Below are positions 1 through 7,818 of a DNA stretch of 16,627 nucleotides, one piece after another. A program made the position numbers and the translations under genes. The DNA lies in contig CAJUNI010000006.1 of NCBI GenBank assembly GCA_910587945.1, positions 1 through 16,627 on the forward strand, written 5' to 3'. Positions within the stretch are counted from its first letter, which is position 1; the number at the start of each line of letters is the position of its first letter. This DNA comes from an uncultured Parvibacter sp. (GTDB lineage: Bacteria > Actinomycetota > Coriobacteriia > Coriobacteriales > Eggerthellaceae). Under the pieces are notes generated by a model, which saw only the letters and a list, made by a program, of their open reading frames with translations, did no database searches and was not told the origin of the DNA.

Positions 1-341
1 TCATTGGCTGTGCCCTTTGTGCTGTGATCTGCTTTGTGCCTTCTTTGCGCAAGCCCTCTCTTTTGGCTATTGGTTGTGCCTTGGCTATCATCGGTATCTT
101 CTGCAAGCGTGTACAACTCTTGGTAGGCGGTTTCCAGATCCCCAACATTGATTTAGCCGGCCCCGTACTCCCAAGTCTTGTTACCAACGCAAACGGCACC
201 TTTGCCCAAGCCTATTCCGGACTGGTCTATTGGCCCACCGCGCTTGAGCTTGGTGTGTGCCTTGGAGTTATCGCCTTAGCCTTCTTCGTCTTCTTTGTCG
301 GCATCAAGGTTCTGCCCTTGCGGGATAAGGCTGAGAAGTAA
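1..341 (+). CDS. NrfD/PsrC-type membrane subunit, C-terminal part (5' truncated by window)
   Basis: The reading frame is open from base 3 to the TAA at 339-341, with no convincing start or ribosome site inside the window, so this is the last ~112 residues of a longer gene. Two very hydrophobic segments are visible, a pair of helices around PSLLAIGCALAIIGIF and a final helix around LGVIALAFFVFFVGIKVLPL. The motif between them (QLLVGGF, then a Y-W-P-T-ALELG stretch just before the last helix) resembles the C-terminus of NrfD/PsrC/DmsC-like subunits. These subunits anchor molybdopterin or Fe-S oxidoreductases and exchange electrons with quinones in the cytoplasmic membrane. The catalytic and ferredoxin-like partners would lie upstream, outside the window. 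A different polytopic membrane protein cannot be excluded because only the tail is visible. Confidence 0.65.
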   Translation, partial: IGCALCAVICFVPSLRKPSLLAIGCALAIIGIFCKRVQLLVGGFQIPNIDLAGPVLPSLVTNANGTFAQAYSGLVYWPTALELGVCLGVIALAFFVFFVGIKVLPLRDKAEK

Positions 342-680
342 GAACGCATTGCGAGCTTGCGTCTCCTAGAGGCGCGCAGGCCGGTTGGCTGACTTCGAGT
401 ATCCCGGCTTGCAAGTCCCGTGCGGGGAGTGCGAGTCAGCCGGCGGGTGAATGCGCTTGCCCTTGCTCTTTTGTGAGGAGCGCCATCCTTTGCCCTCATT
501 CCCCTCCGAGGGATTCGAAGCGAGGCAGAAAAACCTGCTTTGACCTTGGGAGCTCGCCCTGGTGCGGGCTCCTAAGGTTTTAGTGGGGAACCTTGGGGGC
601 ATAAGATTGATGCAGGGTTTACGCTAGACTCAAGATGCGGCAGAAACAGGGATTACAGCTATCGGAAGTAACGGGGTGTA
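342..680. other. 339-bp gap without a gene, rich in RNA-like stems
   Basis: No ORF here has a credible start, codon pattern or family signature. The region holds an 8-bp inverted repeat (GGCTGACT at 387-394 with AGTCAGCC at 434-441) enclosing further short complementary blocks (TCCCG/CGGGA), then a strong 15-bp hairpin at 543-578. The block GACTT (391-395) can also pair with AAGTC (413-417), competing with the 387-441 stem. It may be a 3' UTR of the NrfD operon, a leader of the radical SAM gene, or a small RNA. I compared it by eye with RNase P, tmRNA, SRP, 6S and common riboswitch cores and saw no match. No convincing promoter for the downstream gene was found. Confidence 0.4.
543..581 (+). 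terminator. Rho-independent terminator after the NrfD-type gene
   Basis: Bases 543-557 pair with 564-578 in a 15-bp stem with two G-U wobbles and a six-base loop (CCTGGT). TTTT follows at 578-581. This should end transcription coming from the NrfD-type gene and separates it from the radical SAM gene. The T-run is short, so efficiency is uncertain. Confidence 0.6.
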
Positions 681-1988
681 ATGGATACTAACGCTCAGTC
701 TTGGCTACAAACGCGGCCAACTTTGGCGGCATGGCTGGAAGACTATGAGGCTATTTCGCAAGAATACGTGGCAGCCCTTGAAGCCTACGGCATTGATTTC
801 GCGCCCTACAACGACGATTATTCTGCACGTCAGACGGTGAAAGAGCGGCTCCGCCACAAAGGAGCACGCTTTCGTAACGGTGACGCTAGTATTTCCGTGG
901 GTCCGCTTTCAAGTGCCTGCGCGGCTTGTGCCACGGATGCTGGCAGCAAGACCTTCTATTACGCCCTTGCATGTAATCGCTCCTGTTATTTCTGCTTTAA
1001 CCGCAATCAAGTGAACTATGAAGCAGAGAAGCTTCTGAATCCCCAATGGCCTCTCGAGTTGGCGCGGTTCCTTGATGGTCCCGTAACCCCTACTCATGTG
1101 GCACTCACCGGGGGAGAGCCTTTGCTTTATCCTGACGAGGCGGTGGCGTTTTTTGCCCAGGTTCAGAAGAAATCCCCAGCAATCCATAGTCGACTCTATA
1201 CCGATGGCGATTTTCTTGATGAAGCGCTTGCGGCCCGATTGGCCGCAGCTGGGTTGCAAGAGATACGTTTCTCCATTAAGCCTGATGATCCCGGGGCATT
1301 TGAGGAGGCGCTGCGTCGTCTGGCTGTGGCGAAGGCCTTCATTCCTTCTGTGATGGTGGAAATGCCCGTGGTACCCGAAATGAAAGAGGCTATGAAGGCG
1401 CTCTTGCGGTCTATGGATGAGCTCGGGGGCTTCGGTATTAATCTTTTGGAGTTTGGTTATCCGTTAGGGGATTGGGAGCCCTTTGCTCAGCGGGGATATC
1501 AGATTGCGAATCCGCCGTTTGCTATTCCCTATGATTACAGCTATGCCGGGGGACTGCCCGTGGCGGGGAGTGAACTTGTGTGTTTAGAGCTGCTGGAGTT
1601 TGCACTGGATGAGTCGCTACAGCTCGGGGTTCATTACTGCTCGCTGGAGAACAAGAATCGCATGCAGATTTATCAGCAGGACACGGTGGCAATCCTGGAT
1701 GAATCCCTCTGGCACTTTGATGACCAGGACTTTTTCTGGAAGACGGCGAAACTTTTTGATGGCGATGGGCAGCGTGTACGGCTCTGTTTGGAAGCGGCGG
1801 GAGCAACGGTGAAAGAAGATCCCGAAGATGGTTTTGTGCAGTTTCACCCTCGCTTTATTTCCGTCTTGGCGGATAAGGCAGTAGTGCCTGTGGTGTCGGT
1901 CAATGTCATGGAAACTACCGATGGAGAACTGACCCTTCGGGAGCTTGGACTTTATCCGCAGTGGCCTTCGTTGGTTGAGACGACGTAA
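681..1988 (+). CDS. Radical SAM protein, unknown substrate (COG2108-like)
   Basis: The 435-residue product is a radical SAM enzyme. The cluster motif C98-x3-C102-x2-C105 (CNRSCYFC) should hold the SAM-binding [4Fe-4S] cluster, and LTGGEPLLYP at 142-151 is the GGEP SAM-binding motif. A second pair, C80-AA-C83, lies just before the core, and C301, C320 and C369 lie in the C-terminal half, where GVHYCSLENKN recalls uncharacterised proteins related to pyruvate formate-lyase activase (COG2108, recalled and not searched). These cysteines could hold a second cluster or a zinc. No target peptide or partner enzyme is adjacent. The ATG at 681 has only a weak GGGG ribosome site (673-676). The gene appears monocistronic, with a terminator-like stem before it and another after it. 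The radical SAM assignment is firm and the reaction is unknown. Confidence 0.9.
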   Translation: MDTNAQSWLQTRPTLAAWLEDYEAISQEYVAALEAYGIDFAPYNDDYSARQTVKERLRHKGARFRNGDASISVGPLSSACAACATDAGSKTFYYALACNRSCYFCFNRNQVNYEAEKLLNPQWPLELARFLDGPVTPTHVALTGGEPLLYPDEAVAFFAQVQKKSPAIHSRLYTDGDFLDEALAARLAAAGLQEIRFSIKPDDPGAFEEALRRLAVAKAFIPSVMVEMPVVPEMKEAMKALLRSMDELGGFGINLLEFGYPLGDWEPFAQRGYQIANPPFAIPYDYSYAGGLPVAGSELVCLELLEFALDESLQLGVHYCSLENKNRMQIYQQDTVAILDESLWHFDDQDFFWKTAKLFDGDGQRVRLCLEAAGATVKEDPEDGFVQFHPRFISVLADKAVVPVVSVNVMETTDGELTLRELGLYPQWPSLVETT

Positions 1989-2118
1989 CTGCGCCAAACA
2001 AACGGGCTGCCCTCACCGGCTTCGTTTGCCCCGCCCCTGCGCTCGTCGGGCTTCAGGTTCCACCTTCCTGAGGCTCTTTCCCGTGCTCTTCGGGCCCCAG
2101 GTTTCACTCTCATCTGTC

Positions 2119-2146
2119 AAAGACCATCGGAAACGATGGTCTTTTT
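2119..2146 (+). terminator. Rho-independent terminator after the radical SAM gene
   Basis: A perfect 11-bp stem (2119-2129 with 2134-2144) is closed by a GAAA tetraloop and ends in a run of five T (2142-2146). It lies about 130 bp past the radical SAM stop codon. The 1989-2118 stretch before it is pyrimidine-rich, holds one small 7-bp stem (CTTCAGG/CCTGAGG) and shows no gene. Confidence 0.85.
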
Positions 2147-2177
2147 GTTTAGGGGCTCCTTGGGGAGATTTCGTTAC

Positions 2178-2206
2178 TTGCTCGCGCCTGACGGGAACCC
2201 TACAAT
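2178..2206 (+). promoter_or_regulatory. Sigma70-type promoter of the TetR/activase unit
   Basis: TTGCTC (2178-2183) and TACAAT (2201-2206) are separated by 17 bp. Transcription would start near 2213, about 70 bp before the TetR start codon, placing the inverted repeat at 2215-2248 at the very start of the transcript. Confidence 0.65.
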
Positions 2207-2214
2207 ACAAATAA

Positions 2215-2248
2215 TAGACACGGTGTTGAATTTTGGTCGCCGTGTCTA
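2215..2248. promoter_or_regulatory. Inverted repeat, likely autoregulatory operator
   Basis: TAGACACGG (2215-2223) and CCGTGTCTA (2240-2248) are exact reverse complements separated by 16 bp, so half-site centres are 25 bp apart. The repeat begins at the predicted transcription start, a position where a bound repressor would block initiation. The TetR encoded next is the obvious candidate. As RNA the same arms could form a 9-bp leader hairpin, so a post-transcriptional role is the alternative. Confidence 0.55.
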
Positions 2249-2281
2249 AAAGTAGTAGAAGATGGCAACGAAGAGGAGCCT

Positions 2282-2908
2282 GTGGAAGCAACTTCTTGTA
2301 CGCTTAGCTGCGCAGAAGATCGTCGCATTACCCGCTCTAAGCAAGCCTTGCGCAATGCGCTGGTAGAGCTCATGGAGGAATTTGGCTATGAGAACTTTAC
2401 CGTCAATGACCTCTGCGCTCGCGCCGATTTGAATCGGGGCACGTTCTACAATCATTTCAAAGATAAAGAACAATTGCTGATGACGTTGGAGGAGGAAATC
2501 CTTCAGGATCTCGTGCAATTTCGGGATCCTATGGAGTCCTTGTCCATTCCCCAGCTGTTAAAAATCCGCTCGGGCAAAGCATCCCTACCGTTTCTGATCG
2601 ACCTGTTCGATTACTTGCGGGAACAGGGGAGTTTCTTGCGGGCAGTTACCGGTCCGGGCGGAGACATTCGCTTTGCACCTCGACTGCGCGACGCCATTTG
2701 TACGGACCTCATTCAAACCGTCCTGCACGACCGCTATCGCGAAAACCCGACGGCGTTCGTGAATTATTACGTTGCCTTTTATGCGTCGGCCTATCTGGGC
2801 ATTATTACCCGCTGGCTTGAAACGGGCATGCAAGAGTCATCGGAGGAGATGGCCGCTATTGCAACCCGGCTTCTGTTTATCAATCCTGGCGAACCCATCG
2901 AACTCTAG
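2282..2908 (+). CDS. TetR/AcrR-family transcriptional regulator
   Basis: The 208-residue protein carries a typical TetR N-terminal DNA-binding domain. ITRSKQALRNALVELMEE (residues 16-33) forms helix 1, and the helix-turn-helix lies at about 39-60, ending in the signature NRGTFYNHFKDKEQLL. The C-terminal domain (about 80-205) is the variable ligand and dimerisation part and resembles the DhaS-like subgroup. It should be a one-component repressor in the cytoplasm. I chose the GTG at 2282 because GAGGAG (2273-2278) precedes it and the HTH sits at the normal distance. The activase fusion gene follows after 21 bp, so the two are almost certainly co-transcribed, and the operator-like repeat upstream suggests autoregulation. 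The ligand is unknown, and a CoA ester or acyl acid is a guess from the neighbour. Confidence 0.9.
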   Translation: MEATSCTLSCAEDRRITRSKQALRNALVELMEEFGYENFTVNDLCARADLNRGTFYNHFKDKEQLLMTLEEEILQDLVQFRDPMESLSIPQLLKIRSGKASLPFLIDLFDYLREQGSFLRAVTGPGGDIRFAPRLRDAICTDLIQTVLHDRYRENPTAFVNYYVAFYASAYLGIITRWLETGMQESSEEMAAIATRLLFINPGEPIEL

Positions 2909-2929
2909 GAGAGGGAAAAGGTTTCGAAT

Positions 2930-5900
2930 ATGAAAAAGACTGAGCGTAACTATGTCCGCATTAGCACTGATGACACCGTGGATCCTTGCACCCTGCAGGT
3001 GACGCGAGTTGAGGAAGTGACTGCCCCGAACGTATCCGATTCCTCGGACGCTAACCCGGCCGTCGCCTCTGCTGACCAGGCTAGTTCGGACCCGGCAGAT
3101 CCCACCGCGAAGCCTGAGCTCCACATTGGTATCGACGTGGGTTCTACCACCGTTAAGCTGGCAGTACTCAACGATGATGCTGAGATCCTCTGGTCGGTCT
3201 ATCGCCGCCATCATGCCGACGTGCGCGCCACTATTGTGGAAGTGCTGCGAGAGGCCGCCGAGCAGTTTCCCACTGAGACTATGACCATTGCCATCACGGG
3301 CTCGGGCGGTTTGCTGTTGTCTCAATGGCTGGATATCACTTTTGTTCAAGAGGTCATTGCTTCTAAGACGGCTGTTGAAACGTTTATTCCGCGCACAGAT
3401 GTGGCCATTGAGCTGGGCGGCGAAGATGCCAAGATTATCTACTTTGATAATGGTATCGAGCAGCGTATGAATGGCACTTGTGCCGGTGGTACGGGTGCTT
3501 TTATTGACCAGATGGCAGCGCTATTGGACACGGATGCCGGTGGCTTGAATGAGCTCGCGAAAAGCCACAGCACCATTTATCCCATTGCGAGTCGCTGTGG
3601 CGTGTTCGCAAAGACTGACGTCCAGCCGCTGCTCAACGAAGGTGCTCGCAAGGAAGACATTGCCGCTTCGATTTTCCAATCGGTGGTTACCCAAACGATT
3701 TCCGGTTTGGCCTGCGGGCGTCCTATTCGCGGAAATGTGGCTTTTTTGGGAGGCCCGCTGCAATACTTGCCCCAGTTACGGGAGCGTTTTTATGAGACTC
3801 TGGCGCTCACTGATGAGGCAATTATTGTGCCCGACAACGCCCATCTGTTTGTGGCTTGCGGCTGCGCCATTGCGGGGGTGGCAGAAGGGGCGGCCCCGCA
3901 TCGCTTGGCTGAGATCCTGACGCGCTTGGAAGGCTTAGGTGATATCCAGGGTTCGGAGGTTAATCGCCTGGCACCGTTGTTTGCCACCGAGGCCGACTAC
4001 GAAGAGTTCAAGGCTCGCCACGGCGCCGAACGGGTGCGTCGCGCAGACTTAAACGACTACCGCGGTGTGGCCTTCTTAGGTATTGATGCCGGCTCTACGA
4101 CGTTCAAAGCGGCTCTTATTGGCGAAGATGGCTCGCTGTTGTGGTCGACCTATGCGTCGAACAAAGGCGATGTGCTGGGCTGTGCGAAAAAGGCAGTGGC
4201 TGAGCTCTACCGCGCTTTGCCGCGCGATCCTGAAACTGGGGAAGCCCTGGTTACTATCGGCCATGCCACGGTCACGGGCTATGGCGAGGCGCTTCTCTTA
4301 GAGGCGCTGCGCGTGGACTCTGGTGAAATTGAAACGGTGGCCCACCTGCGCGGCTCCCAGGAAATGCTTCCTGGAGTGGAATTCATCTTGGATATCGGCG
4401 GACAGGACATGAAGTGCCTGCGCGTGAAAGACGGCGTCATTGATCACATCATGCTGAATGAAGCCTGTTCTTCGGGCTGTGGTAGCTTCATTGAGTCCTT
4501 CGCCAGTGGTCTCGGGTTGGACGTGTCGGAGTTTGCTGAGACCGCCATTCAGGCAGAGAATCCGGTGGATCTGGGTAGTCGTTGTACGGTGTTCATGAAT
4601 AGTCGCGTTAAACAAGCCCAAAAAGAAGGTGCCACCGTTGGCGATATCGCGGCGGGTCTGGCTATCTCGGTCATCAAGAACGCCCTGTTTAAGGTTATTA
4701 AAATTCGCGATCCCCACGATGTGGGCACGAAAGTTATTGTTCAGGGCGGAACCTTCCTCAATGATGCCGTGCTGCGGGCCTTTGAGCAGCTCTCGGAAGT
4801 AAATGCCGTACGACCTGATATTGCGGGCAACATGGGTGCCTTCGGCGCCGCCCTTTTGGCTCGCGATCGCTATGATCGCACGAACCCCGAGGCGCGCTCA
4901 GGGCTTCTTTCGCTCGAAGCCATTGAAGCTCTGGCTCCCACCCATAAAACGGTGCGTTGCCAGGGATGCTCCAACAGCTGTTTGCTGACGGTGAACGATT
5001 TTGGCAAAGATGAGGAAACCGGCCGCCATCGTCGCTTCATTACAGGCAATCGCTGCGAAAAGGGCGCGGGCACCCATGACGAGTCGAAGGCTGTTCCGAA
5101 TCTGTTTGAGTACAAGAGCCATCGCCTGTTTGATGTCTATGAACCCCTGGAGGCCAAGGATGCGCCCCGTGGTACCGTCGGCATTCCCCGGGCGCTCAAC
5201 ATGTATGAGAACTACCCGTTCTGGTTTACCTTCTTCACGAAGCTGGGATACCGGGTGGAGCTTTCGGATCCCTCAACGAAAAAGACCTATGAAGCAGGCA
5301 TTGAGTCGATGCCTTCGGAGTCGGTGTGTTATCCGGCTAAGCTTTCTCACGGCCACATCATGAACCTGTTGGGCAAGGACGTAGACTTCATCTGGATGCC
5401 CTGCTCCAAGTGGGAACGCCAGGAGGACGAAACCGCCGGTAACCACTTCAATTGTCCCATTGTGGCCAGCTATCCCGAGGCCCTTCGCCTCAACATTGAT
5501 GAAGTGCGCGATGGTGATGTGGCGCTGGTAACTCCTTGGTTGCCCTACGACAAGAAAGAGCATCTGAAAGAGCGCCTCTTTATTGAGCTCACCGAAGAGT
5601 GGGCAGACGGCGTGAAAAACCAGGGCGCTCCGTTGACGCGGGCTGAGGTTGAGGCGGCTGTGGAAGCGGCTTGGGCCGAGGATGAGGCGTTTAAGCGCGA
5701 CATTCGTACCAAGGGTGTTGAGACGTTGGCCTGGATGGAGGAAACGGGAACCCACGGTATTGTGCTTGCAGGTCGTCCGTATCATAACGATCCGGAAATC
5801 AACCACGCCATTCCTGAGCTGCTCACCAGTTTTGGCTTGGCTGTGTTGACCGAAGACTCCATTGCTCATTTGGGTCAGCTGGAGCGGCCGATTCGCGTGG

Positions 5901-7669
5901 TGGACCAGTGGATGTATCACACCCGCCTTTATGCTGCGGCAAAGGTAGCCACCCAGCGAAACGACCTGGATCTCATTCAGCTCAACTCCTTTGGCTGCGG
6001 CTTGGATGCTTTGACTACCGACCAGGTGCAAGAAGTATTGGAGGCAGCGGGCAAGGTCTATACCGTACTCAAGATTGACGAGGTCTCAAACCTGGGTGCC
6101 GCTCGTATTCGCGTGCGTAGTTTGTTGGCGGCGCTCAAGGATCAGGCGGATCGTCGGGCAGAGCAAGCAGCTGACGAGAAGGCTCAAGGTCGGGCCTGCC
6201 CGGCAGCTTCCATCAACTTGGACGATATCGACAAGTTGGTGCCCGCTTCCTATACGGAAAAGGCCGATGGGGTAGTGGCCGCCGCCGAGATCGAGCAGCG
6301 GGAAGGCGCCTCTACGGAGTGGGATCGTCCGCAGTTTACTGAGGAGATGAAAGAGGCGGGCTATACCATCCTGGCTCCCCAGATGGCGCCGATTCACTTT
6401 GATCTGCTAGTGCCTATCTTCGAGCGCTTTGGCTACAACGTAGAGCTGTTGCCCTCGGTAGACCATGGCGCGGTGGATGCGGGATTGAAATTCGTGAATA
6501 ACGATATTTGCTATCCCTCGATTCTGGTAACCGGCCAAATTATGGAAGCAGTGCTTTCGGGCAACTATGACACGGACAAACTGGCGGTGTTGATCACCCA
6601 AACGGGTGGCGGCTGCCGCGCTACCAACTATATCGCACTTATTCGCAAGGCGTTGAAGTCAGTGGGTCTGGGTCACATTCCGGTTATTGCGCTGTCCTTT
6701 AAAGACTTAGGCGAAGTGAATCCGGGCTTCAAGGTTACGCCAAAGATGCTGTTGCAGGCTATCTATGCGCTGTCCTATGGCGATCTGCTCATGATGTGTT
6801 TGTACCGCACGCGGCCCTATGAAGTGGAACCGGGAAGCGCGAATGCCCTGTTCGATTACTGGATGGCACGCTGCAAAGAGCAACTCATGCGCGGCATGAA
6901 ATACAGCGAGTTTAAGAAAACGGTACGCGCCATTGTGGAAGCCTTTGATACGCTGCCGCTTCAAGGGGAAGGAACCAAGCCGCGCGTTGGCGTCGTGGGC
7001 GAGATCCTCGTGAAATTCCATCCCACCGCTAACAATCAAATTGTGGAAGTCATTGAGCGCGAAGGCTGCGAAGCGGTGGTACCGGGCCTCATCGAATTCT
7101 TCCTCTTTGGTATTGCGGGCTCGATCTTCCAGAAAGATCCCCTGGGTCGTTCGGCCAAGGGTGCCATGGGCGGCAAAGTGGCCTTGGAGGCAATCCGGCG
7201 CTTCCGGAAGCCGGTGAATGAGGCCCTGGCTAAGTCTGAGCGCTTCCAGCCGGTAACGAGTATCTACGAGCTGGCAGACTATGCGGAACAGGTCTTGTCG
7301 CTTTGTAACTCCATGGGTGAGGGCTGGCTATTGACTGCTGAGATGGTGGAGCTTATTCGCGAAGGTACGCCCAACATTGTGTGCACGCAACCCTTCGCTT
7401 GCTTGCCGAATCACGTGGTTGGCAAGTCGGTTATCAAGGAGCTGCGCCGCCAGTATCCCCAAAGCAATATTGTGGCCGTGGACTACGACCCAGGTGCTTC
7501 GGAAGTAAACCAGCTGAATCGTATCAAGCTCATGATTGCGGTGGCTAAGGCTAATCTGGCTGAGGAGCGAGCGAAGAAGAATCCGTCGCTGGATCGCACC
7601 CTTGGGATGCCCAAGCCGGCGGTAGACAAGATGGGTTACGTGGAAGTGGTGACCGAAACGGCGGAGTAG
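2930..7669 (+). CDS. Giant 2-hydroxyacyl-CoA dehydratase activase fusion (two ATPase domains, DUF2229-like, HgdB-like)
   Basis: This 1579-residue protein combines parts usually made as separate chains. Residues 1-60 are an acidic, probably disordered lead. ATPase domain 1 (about 64-320) has DVGSTT at 69-74, GTCAGGTG around C184, and SRC at C223. ATPase domain 2 (about 380-645) has DAGSTT at 386-391, EACSSGCGSF with C513 and C517, and SRC at C552. C677, C680, C684 and C709 form a small Cys cluster, probably metal-binding. About 748-990 matches DUF2229 of activase-related proteins. About 1144-1530 resembles the HgdB-type dehydratase subunit, with C1194, C1229, C1380, C1485 and C1491 as possible cluster ligands. 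In HgdC-type activases a [4Fe-4S] dimer uses ATP to pass a low-potential electron to a dehydratase. Here both roles may sit in one chain. Large activase-related fusions are known in anaerobes, but I know of no settled function. No separate dehydratase gene is in view. Confidence 0.85.
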   Translation: MKKTERNYVRISTDDTVDPCTLQVTRVEEVTAPNVSDSSDANPAVASADQASSDPADPTAKPELHIGIDVGSTTVKLAVLNDDAEILWSVYRRHHADVRATIVEVLREAAEQFPTETMTIAITGSGGLLLSQWLDITFVQEVIASKTAVETFIPRTDVAIELGGEDAKIIYFDNGIEQRMNGTCAGGTGAFIDQMAALLDTDAGGLNELAKSHSTIYPIASRCGVFAKTDVQPLLNEGARKEDIAASIFQSVVTQTISGLACGRPIRGNVAFLGGPLQYLPQLRERFYETLALTDEAIIVPDNAHLFVACGCAIAGVAEGAAPHRLAEILTRLEGLGDIQGSEVNRLAPLFATEADYEEFKARHGAERVRRADLNDYRGVAFLGIDAGSTTFKAALIGEDGSLLWSTYASNKGDVLGCAKKAVAELYRALPRDPETGEALVTIGHATVTGYGEALLLEALRVDSGEIETVAHLRGSQEMLPGVEFILDIGGQDMKCLRVKDGVIDHIMLNEACSSGCGSFIESFASGLGLDVSEFAETAIQAENPVDLGSRCTVFMNSRVKQAQKEGATVGDIAAGLAISVIKNALFKVIKIRDPHDVGTKVIVQGGTFLNDAVLRAFEQLSEVNAVRPDIAGNMGAFGAALLARDRYDRTNPEARSGLLSLEAIEALAPTHKTVRCQGCSNSCLLTVNDFGKDEETGRHRRFITGNRCEKGAGTHDESKAVPNLFEYKSHRLFDVYEPLEAKDAPRGTVGIPRALNMYENYPFWFTFFTKLGYRVELSDPSTKKTYEAGIESMPSESVCYPAKLSHGHIMNLLGKDVDFIWMPCSKWERQEDETAGNHFNCPIVASYPEALRLNIDEVRDGDVALVTPWLPYDKKEHLKERLFIELTEEWADGVKNQGAPLTRAEVEAAVEAAWAEDEAFKRDIRTKGVETLAWMEETGTHGIVLAGRPYHNDPEINHAIPELLTSFGLAVLTEDSIAHLGQLERPIRVVDQWMYHTRLYAAAKVATQRNDLDLIQLNSFGCGLDALTTDQVQEVLEAAGKVYTVLKIDEVSNLGAARIRVRSLLAALKDQADRRAEQAADEKAQGRACPAASINLDDIDKLVPASYTEKADGVVAAAEIEQREGASTEWDRPQFTEEMKEAGYTILAPQMAPIHFDLLVPIFERFGYNVELLPSVDHGAVDAGLKFVNNDICYPSILVTGQIMEAVLSGNYDTDKLAVLITQTGGGCRATNYIALIRKALKSVGLGHIPVIALSFKDLGEVNPGFKVTPKMLLQAIYALSYGDLLMMCLYRTRPYEVEPGSANALFDYWMARCKEQLMRGMKYSEFKKTVRAIVEAFDTLPLQGEGTKPRVGVVGEILVKFHPTANNQIVEVIEREGCEAVVPGLIEFFLFGIAGSIFQKDPLGRSAKGAMGGKVALEAIRRFRKPVNEALAKSERFQPVTSIYELADYAEQVLSLCNSMGEGWLLTAEMVELIREGTPNIVCTQPFACLPNHVVGKSVIKELRRQYPQSNIVAVDYDPGASEVNQLNRIKLMIAVAKANLAEERAKKNPSLDRTLGMPKPAVDKMGYVEVVTETAE

Positions 7670-7710
7670 GGTAGGCCTCACGCTGTCAAGCGAAGCAGCA
7701 TCAGAAAACG

Positions 7711-7748
7711 ACACCCCTGGTCTTGCTCAATGAAGTGACCGGGGGTGT
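7711..7748. terminator. Hairpin terminator between convergent genes (activase fusion and LCP)
   Basis: ACACCCCTGGTC (7711-7722) pairs with GACCGGGGGTGT (7737-7748) in a 12-bp stem with one wobble and a 14-base loop. The 3' flank is only moderately T-rich (TTTCAGTTTCTT). On the opposite strand the stem is followed by CGTTTTC, so it may work in both directions. Confidence 0.65.
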
Positions 7749-7762
7749 TTCAGTTTCTTGCG

Positions 7763-7782
7763 AATGAGTCAAAATGAGTCAA
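7763..7782. repeat. Two tandem copies of a 10-bp unit
   Basis: AATGAGTCAA occurs twice without a gap (7763-7772 and 7773-7782). Its core GAGTCA is the reverse complement of TGACTC in the adjacent 14-bp repeats, so the two blocks can pair as hairpins in the 3' end of the LCP transcript. Confidence 0.8.
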
Positions 7783-7790
7783 AAAGGGCT

Positions 7791-7818
7791 ACGGTCCCTG
7801 ACTCACGGTCCCTGACTC
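7791..7818. repeat. Two tandem copies of a 14-bp unit covering the LCP stop codon
   Basis: ACGGTCCCTGACTC occurs twice, perfectly and without a gap (7791-7804 and 7805-7818). On the minus strand the second copy overlaps the TGA stop codon of the LCP gene (7817-7819). The exact identity points to a recent slippage or duplication event. Confidence 0.85.

Noticed and set aside
387..520. tRNA-like pieces (TTCGA-type loops and short stems)
   Set aside because: No acceptor stem, anticodon arm and T-arm can be arranged at tRNA distances on either strand.
366..602. 78-residue minus-strand ORF in the gap after the NrfD-type gene
   Set aside because: Composition is atypical, no ribosome site or family motif is visible, and it covers the hairpin region, which explains the open frame poorly but better as RNA structure.
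1..1988. An operon joining the NrfD-type gene and the radical SAM gene
   Set aside because: A 339-bp gap with a 15-bp terminator-like stem separates them; read-through remains possible but is not supported.
5273..6031. 252-residue minus-strand ORF inside the activase fusion gene
   Set aside because: The plus-strand frame carries conserved family motifs throughout, so the minus frame is a codon-bias shadow.
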